DNA of 64,000 nt, taken from the NCBI RefSeq assembly GCF_004366635.1, contig NZ_SORN01000003.1:62001-126000 (forward strand), read 5' to 3'. The DNA comes from Roseinatronobacter bogoriensis DSM 18756 (GTDB lineage Bacteria > Pseudomonadota > Alphaproteobacteria > Rhodobacterales > Rhodobacteraceae). The notes below the pieces were generated by a model. It was not told the origin of the DNA and did no database searches. It saw nothing but the letters and a program-made list of their open reading frames with translations. The position numbers and the translations under genes are program-made. Each line of letters starts with the position of its first letter. The first letter of the stretch is position 1. Positions 44,869 through 53,241 of the stretch are shown here, piece after piece.

Positions 44869-44896
44869 GAAATACTCCCGCCGGAGGCTCCGGCGG
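44853..44896 (-). repeat. Hairpin plus short intergenic repeat after the phnE genes
   Basis: A perfect 8-bp stem CCGCCGGA/TCCGGCGG with a 3-base loop (44878-44896) followed on the minus strand by GGAGTATTT, then sequence (44853-44876) closely similar to 37091-37114 upstream of phnL. It may terminate transcription partially and donates the GAGGG ribosome-binding site for the next gene. Confidence 0.55.
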
Positions 44897-44919
44897 AAGC
44901 CATCTGTGAAACCGTCAGA

Positions 44920-45777
44920 TCAATGCCCGCGCTCACCGATGAAGCGCTTGCGGATCAAGCCTGAACCCCAGTCGATGATTGCGATCACAATCAACACATT
45001 CAGCACGACAAAGGCCACCTGATCGAACAGGCCCGCGCGGAACCGCTCGATGATGATCATCCCGATCCCGCCAGCGCCAACCAGCCCCAGAATGGTCGCC
45101 GACCGGGTGGAGGATTCAAAGGAATACAGCGACAAGGATATGAAAACCGGCAATATCTGGGGCAGGTATCCATAGCGGATGATCCGGCCCGTATCCGCGC
45201 CGGTGGCACGCACCCCTTCGACCTGCTTGCGGTCGATATTTTCAATCGCTTCCGAGTAGAGCTTGGCCAGATTGCCCATGTCAGAGATCCAGATCGCAAG
45301 GACGCCCGCCAATGGTCCCAGCCCCACGGCGCGCACAAAGACCAGACCCCACACGATCTGGTCGATGCCGCGAAACACGTCCAGCAGTCGCCGCACAGCA
45401 TGGCGGAACAGGCCCACCGGCATGGTGTTGCGCGCCGCCAGAAAGGCCAGCCCCAGCGCAAAGATCGTTCCCAGCAACGTGCCGACAAAGGCCATGGCGA
45501 TGGTTTGCGCAATGCCTTTGTAGATATTGGCATATTGCCATGTCGCCATATCCTGCCAGACCACCATCCGGGTGATCAGCGCCCAGGCCCGGTCTGACGC
45601 GGCAAGCAGTTTTCCGATCTCGAAAAAGCCGAGTGACCAGATCAGATAGACGATGACAAAGGCCCAGCTTGCGGCTTTCAGTGTGGCCACGAACGGATCG
45701 CCAAAAGCCTTTGGATGGCGCTTGCGCGCAGCCGCGATATCGGCGTCGGAAATGGCGTGAAATGTAAGTGTGCTCAT
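44920..45777 (-). CDS. phnE: Phosphonate ABC transporter permease (distal copy)
   Basis: 285 residues, about six helices. Contains the PhnE coupling region YSEAIENIDRKQVEGVRATG and SSTRSATILGLVGAGGIGMIIIERFRAG. Four-base overlap with the upstream phnE. The two differ enough to form a heterodimeric channel. Confidence 0.93.
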   Translation of the reverse strand: MSTLTFHAISDADIAAARKRHPKAFGDPFVATLKAASWAFVIVYLIWSLGFFEIGKLLAASDRAWALITRMVVWQDMATWQYANIYKGIAQTIAMAFVGTLLGTIFALGLAFLAARNTMPVGLFRHAVRRLLDVFRGIDQIVWGLVFVRAVGLGPLAGVLAIWISDMGNLAKLYSEAIENIDRKQVEGVRATGADTGRIIRYGYLPQILPVFISLSLYSFESSTRSATILGLVGAGGIGMIIIERFRAGLFDQVAFVVLNVLIVIAIIDWGSGLIRKRFIGERGH

Positions 45778-46694
45778 TTCAGGGACTCCTTGCCAATCAG
45801 ACTGTGGCGCGCGCGCTCGGACAGCAGGTCAATGGCCGTAACCGTCAGCACGACCAGCAGCAGCACGGCCGTCACACGGTCATCTGAATAGAAGCTGATC
45901 GTATGGCTGAGTTCCGCCCCGATCCCGCCTGCGCCGACAAACCCGACCACGGCGGATGCCCGCACATTTATCTCAAAGCGCCACAAGGCGTAGGATGTAA
46001 AATTCGGCAGGACTTGCGGTAACACGCCATACCGCATCTGTTCAAACCATGACCCGCCCACAGCCTTGATGCCGTCCACCGGGCGCATAGAAGCATTTTC
46101 ATTCACTTCCGAGAACAGCTTTCCCAACGCACCCGTCGCGTGAATGGTAATCGCAAGAACGCCGGCAAGAGGGCCAATGCCCACGGCAAAGACCAGCACC
46201 AGCGCAAACAGAATTTCCGGCACCCCACGGCAGAATTCCAGAAATCGTCGCGCCAGCACACCGGCCCAGGGAAAGGGCGCGCAATTCCGCGCGGCGATGA
46301 ATGACAGGGCTACGGCCAGGCCTGTGCCAAGTATCGTGGCCGTCAGCGCCATAAGGATCGTTTCCCATATCAGGCGCATATACTTCCAGAAATCATTGTA
46401 CCAATACCCGATAGAGCCAGGTGGAAATCGCCCTGCCTCGTTGCGCCCATCAAACAGGACGTCCCATTGCAGCGTCGGCATGACGGAGCCGAAATATTCG
46501 AAAATGCGCGGCAGGCCCGTTGCCAGCCGGTCCGGCGTGAATCGCGAAATCCAAAGTGACCACAAAAGAAACCCCAGAAACGCCACGCCCAGTGTTATAT
46601 TGACCACCATCCGGTCGCGGATCATCTGGCGGCGATGGGTCTCGAACAGGGAAACCGGGTCGCGATCCTGGCCGTTTGTTGTGACACTTGCCAT
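45774..46694 (-). CDS. phnE: Phosphonate ABC transporter permease (proximal copy)
   Basis: 306 residues. Longer N-terminus, then the permease domain: LFSEVNENASMRPVDGIKAVG and RASAVVGFVGAGGIGAELSHTI. One base separates its ATG from the phnC stop. Confidence 0.93.
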   Translation of the reverse strand: MASVTTNGQDRDPVSLFETHRRQMIRDRMVVNITLGVAFLGFLLWSLWISRFTPDRLATGLPRIFEYFGSVMPTLQWDVLFDGRNEAGRFPPGSIGYWYNDFWKYMRLIWETILMALTATILGTGLAVALSFIAARNCAPFPWAGVLARRFLEFCRGVPEILFALVLVFAVGIGPLAGVLAITIHATGALGKLFSEVNENASMRPVDGIKAVGGSWFEQMRYGVLPQVLPNFTSYALWRFEINVRASAVVGFVGAGGIGAELSHTISFYSDDRVTAVLLLVVLTVTAIDLLSERARHSLIGKESLK

Positions 46695-46695
46695 C

Positions 46696-47514
46696 TCAGT
46701 TCACCACGCGCGCTTCGGGCTGCGCCACGGGCTGCGGACGCAGGGCAGTTGATGTCATGGCTTCAGAGAAGGCCTCCTCGGCTTCGGCGCCGTAGATCTC
46801 GCGCGCGGCGCGGTCGGTCAGGTCCTTTGGCGTGCCGTCAAAGACGATGACGCCATCCTGCATGCCGATGATACGGTCGCAATACTGGCGCGCGGTGTCC
46901 AGCGTATGCAGGTTGCAAATGACCGTCAGCCCGTCTTCGCGGTTGATGGCGCGCAGCGCGTCCATGACCACTTTGGCGTTCAGCGGGTCAAGGCTGGCGA
47001 TGGGTTCATCAGCCAGCATGATGCGCGGTTCCTGCACCAGTGCACGCGCAATGGCCACACGCTGCATCTGCCCGCCCGACAAAGTGTCAGTCTGTTGCAG
47101 CGCCACATGCGCCATGCCCAGCCGGTCCAGCGCGCGAATGGCGAATGCGCGTTCCTTGGCGGTGAATATCCCCATCATCGAGGAGGCAAAGCCATGATGG
47201 AACAACCGCCCCGACATGACATTGGTCAGCACGTTCAGGCGGCCCACAAGGTTGAATTGCTGGAACACCATCGCGCATTCATTGCGCCACTGGCGCAACT
47301 CGCGCCCCTTCAGCGCGGTAATGTCGCGCCCCTGAAACAGCATCTGCCCGCCTGATGGTTCGTTCAGGCGGTTGATCATGCGCAAAAGCGTGGATTTGCC
47401 CGCGCCAGACCGCCCGATAATACCCACCATCTGCCCGTCAGGGATGGTGAAGGTTGCGGGTTTGACGGCAACGGTGCTGTTGAACTGTTTGGTCAGTCCC
47501 TTGAATTCCAGCAT
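46696..47514 (-). CDS. phnC: Phosphonate ABC transporter ATPase
   Basis: 272 residues. Walker A GRSGAGKSTLLRMINRL, Q-loop VFQQFNLVGRLNVLTNVMSG, signature LSGGQMQRVAIARAL, Walker B IMLADEPIASLDPLNAK. It energises import through the two PhnE subunits. CAGGAG precedes the ATG. A terminator separates it from phnD upstream. Confidence 0.95.
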   Translation of the reverse strand: MLEFKGLTKQFNSTVAVKPATFTIPDGQMVGIIGRSGAGKSTLLRMINRLNEPSGGQMLFQGRDITALKGRELRQWRNECAMVFQQFNLVGRLNVLTNVMSGRLFHHGFASSMMGIFTAKERAFAIRALDRLGMAHVALQQTDTLSGGQMQRVAIARALVQEPRIMLADEPIASLDPLNAKVVMDALRAINREDGLTVICNLHTLDTARQYCDRIIGMQDGVIVFDGTPKDLTDRAAREIYGAEAEEAFSEAMTSTALRPQPVAQPEARVVN

Positions 47515-47544
47515 GGGGTCTACTCCTGTCAGCGGCGGGGCCGC

Positions 47545-47580
47545 GAAAAAAGACAGGCCCTTGCCGATGCAAGAGCCTGT
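47545..47580 (-). terminator. Intra-operon terminator between phnD and phnC
   Basis: On the minus strand a 12-bp stem ACAGGCTCTTGC/GCAAGGGCCTGT (one T-G pair) with a 4-base loop, then C and TTTTTT. It should lower phnCEE relative to phnD. Confidence 0.85.
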
Positions 47581-47598
47581 GTGTGTCGATGTCAGGCG

Positions 47599-48519
47599 CT
47601 AGCGTGAACCCGCGATTTCGTCCTGACGCATGCGCACTGCGGTTTCATAGAATTCATGGTCGATCTCGACGAAGCCGCCGCCTTCGCCGCCGATTGTGGC
47701 CTCGTAACAGTCGGGCTGGCGGTCCTTCATGTTCAGGAACAGGTCCAGCACCAGTTCGCGGGCTTCCGCGGGCAAGTCCTTGCGCAGCACTGTCGGGCCG
47801 TTCGGGATCAGGTCCGAGGTCCAGATGAAGCGGATATCATCCATATTCAGCAGGCCGTTATCGACCATGCGCCGGATATTGCCACGGCTGTAGCCCTCGG
47901 ACGCCTCGCCCAGCAGGGACGACCATGTGGCGGCGGCATCATACTGGCCTTGCAGGACGGCGATCACCCCTTGTTCGTGCCCGCCGGAAAAGCCCACAGT
48001 GCCGAAATAGCTGTCCTCGATACCGGCCAGACGCAATTCGGCACGCGGGAAAAGATAGCCGGAGGCCGAATTGGCATCAGCATAGGCCAGACTGCGACCC
48101 GCCATATCCTCGATGTTTTCAATGCCGCTGTCTGCGCGGGTGATGATAACGGAATAATACCCCAGTGACCCATCGACATTGGCCGATGTCATCACAACCT
48201 CGACCGCCTCGGGGTCTTGCAGGTAAATACCGGCATAGCCCGATGCGCCCAGTCCGGCCTGATGCAACTGGCCCGCAAGCAAGCCCTGCATGACGCCTGC
48301 GTAATCAGCGGCGGGATACAGTTCGACAGGAACGCCCAGTGTATCGGCCATCAATTCCTGTAGGCAGCTGTAGCGGCGAAGGCGGTCGGCCTCATTCTCG
48401 CCCGACAGGATTCCGATATTATAAGTGCCGAAATCCGCGCGCCAGTCTGCGGCAGCAGGCATCACAGAGGTCATGAGGACGGCAAGCGTGGCAGCAGCGC
48501 CAGTGAGTGTTCTGGTCAT
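47599..48519 (-). CDS. phnD: Phosphonate-binding periplasmic protein (second of a tandem pair)
   Basis: 306 residues with signal peptide (cleavage near SVMPAAA before DWRADFGTYNIG). PhnD fold: GILSGENEADRLRRYSCLQE, AADYAGVMQGLLAGQLHQAG, NSASGYLFPRAELRLAGI and SGGHEQGVIAVLQGQYDAAA. It closely resembles the next gene upstream, so the pair arose by tandem duplication. It lies just before phnC in the operon. Confidence 0.93.
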   Translation of the reverse strand: MTRTLTGAAATLAVLMTSVMPAAADWRADFGTYNIGILSGENEADRLRRYSCLQELMADTLGVPVELYPAADYAGVMQGLLAGQLHQAGLGASGYAGIYLQDPEAVEVVMTSANVDGSLGYYSVIITRADSGIENIEDMAGRSLAYADANSASGYLFPRAELRLAGIEDSYFGTVGFSGGHEQGVIAVLQGQYDAAATWSSLLGEASEGYSRGNIRRMVDNGLLNMDDIRFIWTSDLIPNGPTVLRKDLPAEARELVLDLFLNMKDRQPDCYEATIGGEGGGFVEIDHEFYETAVRMRQDEIAGSR

Positions 48520-48580
48520 GGTGGTGGTCCTTTTGGTGGAGTATCAAAACGCCCCCGCACATTTCCCCGCGCAGGCCATG

Positions 48581-48608
48581 AAAAAAAGGCGGCCCGTGAC
48601 GGGCCACC
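48581..48608 (-). terminator. Terminator between the tandem phnD genes
   Basis: On the minus strand a GGCCCG/CGGGCC stem extended by GG/CC pairs, loop TCA, followed by GCC and TTTTTTT. Follows the first phnD (stop at 48621). Confidence 0.85.
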
Positions 48609-48620
48609 CTTCAGGTTCGA

Positions 48621-49547
48621 TCAGCGCGAACCGGCAAGTTCTTCGCGGCGCATTTCCACAATGCCCTCGAAAAATTCATGGGTCACAGGCTCCCAGCCCA
48701 ACCCCTCGCCATAGCTTACGTTGTAGTAGCACTCGATATCCTGTTCATGCTGGGTCGCCAGATAATCGATAACGATGTCCTTGACCTCTTGCGGCAGGGC
48801 CTGACGGATCACGATCGGACCATTGGGAATGATCGGGCTTTCCCAGATGATGCGCAGATCGGCCATATCCAACAGGCCGTTGTCGATCATGCGTTTCAGG
48901 TTTCCGCGGGTATACCCTTCGGCAGGGTCACCCTGACCCGAGGCCCATGTCACACCTGCATCATACTGGCCTTGCAGCACGGCAATGACTGCCTGTTCAT
49001 GCCCGCCACCAAAGCCGGTGCGGCTGAAAAATTCTTCTTCAACGATACCGGCGCGGCGCAATTCAAAACGCGGGACGATATAGCCCGATGTCGAATTGGG
49101 GTCGGCATAGGCCAGTGAATGGCCTTCCATATCTTCCAGTGAATGGATGTCACTGTCGGCGCGCACATACATCGGCGCAATGTAGCCCAGCGACCCGTCC
49201 GCTTCCTTGGTCACGAAGATCGGTTCAACCGCGTCCGCATCCTGCAGGTAAATGCCTGCATAGCCTGATGCGCCCAGCGCCGCATAATCCAGCTGGCCTG
49301 CCAGCAGGCCCTGCATTACGCCGGCATAATCGGGTGCGGGGAACATCTCGACCGGAACACCAAGGCGTTCGGACAATGCCGTGGCCATGCAGTCATTGTT
49401 GCGCAGGCGGTCGGCTTCATTCTCGCCGCCCAAAAGGCCGATGCGGAACACAGGCAGGTCATTGCGCCAATCGGCGCTGGCGGTCAAGGGAAAGGTACTC
49501 AGCGCTGTCGTCGCAACGAGCAGTGCAGCAAGAGCCTTGGTGTGCAT
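48621..49547 (-). CDS. phnD: Phosphonate-binding periplasmic protein (first of a tandem pair)
   Basis: 308 residues. Signal peptide MHTKALAALLVATTALSTFP and cleavage after TASA, before DWRNDLPVFRIG. Shares with its neighbour GLLGGENEADRLRNNDCM, PAPDYAGVMQGLLAGQLDYA, NSTSGYIVPRFELRRAGI and GGGHEQAVIAVLQGQYDAG. Sequence differences in the ligand region suggest different phosphonate preferences. The frame runs on upstream to 49901, but ATG 49547 with a signal peptide is clearly the start. Confidence 0.93.
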   Translation of the reverse strand: MHTKALAALLVATTALSTFPLTASADWRNDLPVFRIGLLGGENEADRLRNNDCMATALSERLGVPVEMFPAPDYAGVMQGLLAGQLDYAALGASGYAGIYLQDADAVEPIFVTKEADGSLGYIAPMYVRADSDIHSLEDMEGHSLAYADPNSTSGYIVPRFELRRAGIVEEEFFSRTGFGGGHEQAVIAVLQGQYDAGVTWASGQGDPAEGYTRGNLKRMIDNGLLDMADLRIIWESPIIPNGPIVIRQALPQEVKDIVIDYLATQHEQDIECYYNVSYGEGLGWEPVTHEFFEGIVEMRREELAGSR

Positions 49548-50047
49548 GAGAGATCTCCAGGTCAGGTTGGCAGCGGTGCGCCCCAAAACGGGACGTCTGC
49601 GTGATCTCAGGCTTCGGTAACGGTCGCATAACGCTTCCATGACGAAACCATGAAATCTTGTCTGCGACAGAGGCTTTGTTCGGACGTTGTGTGACAGATT
49701 GGGTGACGATCGCGTATCACTCCGGCGATTCATGTGGCGGGGCGCACGGTGCTGAAACTTTGCCGCAAGTGTTTTGTCATCCGCCTTCTTTGCGGGTCCT
49801 TGCGGGGGCAGGCTGGACAATAGCACCGCAGCGGCGAAAGCCTGCATTCTCTGACCAATCGCTTCAATTTCATCAGCTTGACGGTTGTGCGCTTTTGACA
49901 TAGCGCAACTACAGATTGGTGCAGCCAGCCACGATCAGAATCGCGCCAATCAATGTTCGTTTGATCTACCAATCGCTTATTTGGTTCATCGCAAATCGTC
50001 TAAAGCGGGCGCTTTTGTCCACGGGTGCTGAAAGCATGGGGAATGCT
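49548..50047. other. 500-bp divergent intergenic interval
   Basis: Separates phnD (-) from the SdiA-regulated-like gene (+). It holds the Pho-box-like element at 49628-49656. Frames crossing the interval are extensions of the two genes without family support. No small RNA or other gene is recognised. Confidence 0.5.
49628..49656 (-). promoter_or_regulatory. Pho-box-like repeat upstream of the phnD-phnD-phnC-phnE-phnE operon
   Basis: On the minus strand three 7-mers ATTTCAT, TCGTCAT, GCGTTAT in exact 11-bp phase, ending 80 bases before the phnD start. Each matches CTGTCAT at four or five of seven positions. A CGTCAC/TGTCAC pair further upstream has a 12-bp period and is less convincing. Confidence 0.4.
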
Positions 50048-50986
50048 ATGACAAACAGTTCAGCAAAACGCCGCTTCGGTTGGCTTGGACGGGCGTTTTT
50101 CGTTTTGGGTGCCGTCGCAATATTGGTCTGGGCTTGGTTGTCTGGCGCATTGTCGCCAGCGCTGATGATGGCAAGCCCGGCAGGGCGCGGCCATTTTGTT
50201 ACCGACAGCATTTTGGCGGACCTTGTTGTCGATATCGACGGTTTGGCCGTTGAAGGGTTGGACAAAAATCTGTCTGGCCTCACATATGCGGCGAATACGA
50301 ACACATTGTTTACCGTCATCAACAATCCCCCCGCCGTGGCAGAGGTGAGCACAGATGGCGCGCTTCTGCGCCTTATTCCAATCAAAGGTGCGAAAGACAC
50401 AGAAGGCATCAGCCATTTGCACGGAAACAAGTTTCTGATCGCTGATGAAAGGGATCAGTCGATACATCTTGTTCATATTGACCCGCATACCGAAGTTCTG
50501 ACACTTGATGGGCCCCCCGCCCTGAAACTCGACTTTGGTAATTTCCGAAATTTGGGGTTCGAGGGCGCTTCATGGGATTCTCGAAACAACCGGCTTTATC
50601 TGGTGCAGGAGCGGCTACCGATCAGGTTACTGGTGGTCGATGGGCTTTATCCAGAGGACCCGGATCAAGAGCGGTTCTTGTCTGTCAGGTCTCATCGTCT
50701 GCCATGGCTGCACCGGCTTGCCCTGCTGGACCTCTCGTCGCTCATACGGCACGAGCCTTCGGGAAAACTCCTTCTCTTGAGCGATGCTTCAAAAATGCTG
50801 CTCGAATATGATGAAGATGGGCAGTTGGTCAATGTGCTGCGCTTGCGGGCGGGCATGCATGGCTTGCAGTCCGCAATCCCGCAGGCAGAGGGGGTGACGA
50901 TGGATAATGAGGGGCGCCTCTTCATCGTTTCAGAGCCGAACTTGTTTTACCGTTTCGCACATGAGTCGACGGCCACCGAGAACTGA
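50048..50986 (+). CDS. SdiA-regulated-like protein (YjiK family), membrane anchored
   Basis: 312 residues. One N-terminal membrane helix (WLGRAFFVLGAVAILVWAWL) followed by a periplasmic six-bladed beta-propeller-like domain: NLSGLTYAANTNTLFTVINN, GDGISHL-type DTEGISHLHGNKFLIADERD, and LLSDASKMLLEYDEDGQLVN. The SdiA-regulated/YjiK family has no settled function. ATG 50048 is chosen for its GGGGAA; ATG 50036 is close. It stands alone between the phosphonate island and the LuxR region. Confidence 0.75.
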   Translation: MTNSSAKRRFGWLGRAFFVLGAVAILVWAWLSGALSPALMMASPAGRGHFVTDSILADLVVDIDGLAVEGLDKNLSGLTYAANTNTLFTVINNPPAVAEVSTDGALLRLIPIKGAKDTEGISHLHGNKFLIADERDQSIHLVHIDPHTEVLTLDGPPALKLDFGNFRNLGFEGASWDSRNNRLYLVQERLPIRLLVVDGLYPEDPDQERFLSVRSHRLPWLHRLALLDLSSLIRHEPSGKLLLLSDASKMLLEYDEDGQLVNVLRLRAGMHGLQSAIPQAEGVTMDNEGRLFIVSEPNLFYRFAHESTATEN

Positions 50987-51143
50987 ATTGACCAAGGCGA
51001 AAAACGAGAAGCCCCGACCTCTGTTCCAGGACGGGTTTCTTATCTTAGCATGCACACATCAAAAGCCAGCCGCGTGAAATAGGTGTTGTGCGCATGATCC
51101 GGACCAATGCGGCCCAGTCAGTTTTCGCAAATATCACCGGCCG

Positions 51144-51662
51144 CTAAACCGGATAACCGTAATGCGCAATATGTCCCCATATCGACTGGTTTATCTTCGC
51201 CAATTCATCAATGGATTGGCGGATATGGTCAAGTGCCGCTGCATCCAGATCCAGTGACTGGCCCATGCGGATGCTATCCTTGCGGTCGGCGATGCGCATC
51301 AGAATGGATTTTGGCGGCCCGCCATCCGGGTCAAAGGCATAGATGCAATGGTTGAAGCGATTGCGCGCCCCTGACAGACGCATCAGGGCGCGCGTTAATT
51401 TCAGAACGGCTTCGCGCTCGGCGGTGTCTTGGGTGTTCATCTTGGCCAGTCTTTCGACAAGATCGACACGCGCCCGCGTGGTATTCAGGGTCAAGAAGAT
51501 CACCACCGCAACATCTTTGGTTGTTCCCGCAAGCCCCGCGATAAGGTGGAGCAAAAGGCTTTCCGTGTTCGTCCAAGAGTAATTCAGCCGCCCGATCAAC
51601 AGCAGAATATCGTCGAAATCAGTGGCGCTGAACACCTCCGGGGTAGGTGAGTCAGATTTCAT
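51144..51662 (-). CDS. Conserved protein of unknown function
   Basis: 172 residues, not recognised. Predicted mostly helical and soluble: ILLLIGRLNYSWTNTESLLL and TRALMRLSGARNRFNHCIYA suggest a helical bundle. The second segment recalls HEPN-like or ERA-type R-x4-6-H patterns (RNRFNH), but this is a weak resemblance. It overlaps the LuxR gene end by 11 bases and is probably co-transcribed with it. Confidence 0.55.
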   Translation of the reverse strand: MKSDSPTPEVFSATDFDDILLLIGRLNYSWTNTESLLLHLIAGLAGTTKDVAVVIFLTLNTTRARVDLVERLAKMNTQDTAEREAVLKLTRALMRLSGARNRFNHCIYAFDPDGGPPKSILMRIADRKDSIRMGQSLDLDAAALDHIRQSIDELAKINQSIWGHIAHYGYPV

Positions 51663-52416
51663 GTCCCCCTCCGATCTGGCGGGACAAGTACCAATTCGCC
51701 GCCTCGGTGCGATTGCGCACCCCGATTTTGGTGATCGCGTTATGCAAGTGCAATTTGACCGTATGCTCAGACAGCGACATCTGATGCGCGATGCTCTTGT
51801 TGCGCCCCCCTTGCGAGACAAGAGCCAGGACTTCTTTTTCACGGCGGGTCAAGGCAGGCTTGGTGAGCGTTTCGGCATTGATCTCAGGTGCCCGGCGCGC
51901 TGAAGGTGCGGGGTCGTGCCGTTCTGGTTGCGTCTGCTCATCCGGTATCGGGCCAATAAGGTCGCCCGGTGCAATAAACTGGCCCGCAAGAACCAGTCGC
52001 AGCATCGAAGCCCAGGGGCAGATTGGCAGCGACATCGGCAATAGCAGTATCTGCGCAAGATGCGGCGAACGAGTGCGTTCCGCAAGCAAATGCCGCGCCA
52101 CGTTCTTGTCACGATATGCGAGGATCCAATCCGCGCCTTTCAGGTTCCGGCATAACTCATCAAAACTATTCAGCGTATCCGCCAGCAGCAGATCATCTAT
52201 GAAAACTTTCTTGATCGCAGCCGACCGGTTTCTTGCCAGTAAAAATAGGTCAATAACTGAACTGACCCGGACCGCCTGCGCGCGCCCGGCTTCTTGCTCG
52301 GCCAGTCGCAAGATCGGGTTGGGGAAAACAAGTGCACTGCCAAGAAACACCAGAAAGTCTGTTGTTTCGGCAGTGACCGCAGGGCCGAGTGTGTTTATAC
52401 GATCATGTTCCAACAT
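51652..52416 (-). CDS. LuxR-family transcriptional regulator (CsgD-like layout)
   Basis: 254 residues. The C-terminal GerE HTH is clear: LTRREKEVLALVSQGGRNKS, IAHQMSLSEHTVKLHLHNAI, TKIGVRNRTEAANWYL. The N-terminal 170 residues look like a divergent receiver-type domain with no obvious phospho-Asp pocket, as in CsgD/VpsT matrix regulators. It is divergent from the secretion locus at 53242 across 825 bases, so it is a good candidate regulator of that locus (inference). Confidence 0.82.
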   Translation of the reverse strand: MLEHDRINTLGPAVTAETTDFLVFLGSALVFPNPILRLAEQEAGRAQAVRVSSVIDLFLLARNRSAAIKKVFIDDLLLADTLNSFDELCRNLKGADWILAYRDKNVARHLLAERTRSPHLAQILLLPMSLPICPWASMLRLVLAGQFIAPGDLIGPIPDEQTQPERHDPAPSARRAPEINAETLTKPALTRREKEVLALVSQGGRNKSIAHQMSLSEHTVKLHLHNAITKIGVRNRTEAANWYLSRQIGGGHEI

Positions 52417-53241
52417 GGAGTCCCTCCAGGAAGTCCAAAGCCGATTATATGATTTCTAAAACGTAGGGTGTCCCCAGCATTACTAACCAAAAGCATATAC
52501 TCCACTTGGCTAGGTTCGGGGCTAACCTGACGATGGGCGATTGGTTCCAGAGAAAGTGCGGAAATTTTTTTTGTGGTTTTGAACGACCGGCTGAACGCAC
52601 GGGGTGGTGATGCAAGGCATAATCAAGAAGCGACATGCGAGTGTCAGAGTTCAAACTCAACCAAGCACCTGAATTGTGGTTGTTATGTCGACCATTTCTG
52701 GCGTGACTGTCGGTTGGTTCACAGCCACGTCTTGCGGCGAGATAGAGAGAGAATTCCCCGAATGGAGCACCTGATCCTGAATCAGATGGGCGCAGGGGGA
52801 CATATAATCCCAGTTTTAGTAACTGGAATAATCTACATAAATTGCAAAGGCTTAAGAAAGATCGCTGCGGACCTAAGACCTACCTAACCCTTTGTCCAAC
52901 TTTCGAATCTTTGATTTCAGTGTGATACTTCGCAAACCGCTCAATTTTTGGGCGGCTTTGCGTAACGACACATCCATCACAATCGGATGTGCCGCTTTGT
53001 GAATTCGCAAGAACGGGCAAGCAGCCGCGAACGCCCAAGGCATCCGCCTTGGCCGCATGCGCCTCTGCGCCTGTAGAAAGGGGGGAGCTGACCGATATGC
53101 CAATGCGCCGGGACATCCTGCTGAAGAAATCTTCAACATGAAAGCCCGAAGACTTTGAAATCGCAAATCCTGAAACCCGCCTGACAGTTGTCACTTTTGA
53201 GATGATTGGTGACCGGACAGGCGTAGCATGAGGAAAGTCCG
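52417..53241. other. 825-bp intergenic interval upstream of the secretion locus
   Basis: Noticeably less GC-rich than its surroundings, with poly-T at 52564-52572. No open frame gives a believable protein. It must carry the promoters of the LuxR gene and of the repetitive protein gene; its length suggests a long leader or several regulator sites. No specific element could be identified. Confidence 0.5.

Noticed and set aside
49683..49720. Second Pho box upstream of phnD
   Set aside because: The GTCAC repeats are 12 bases apart, not 11, so the phase is wrong for PhoB.
52573..53194. Small frames in the 825-bp interval before the secretion locus
   Set aside because: Composition and start sites are poor, no domain is visible, and frames overlap each other on both strands.
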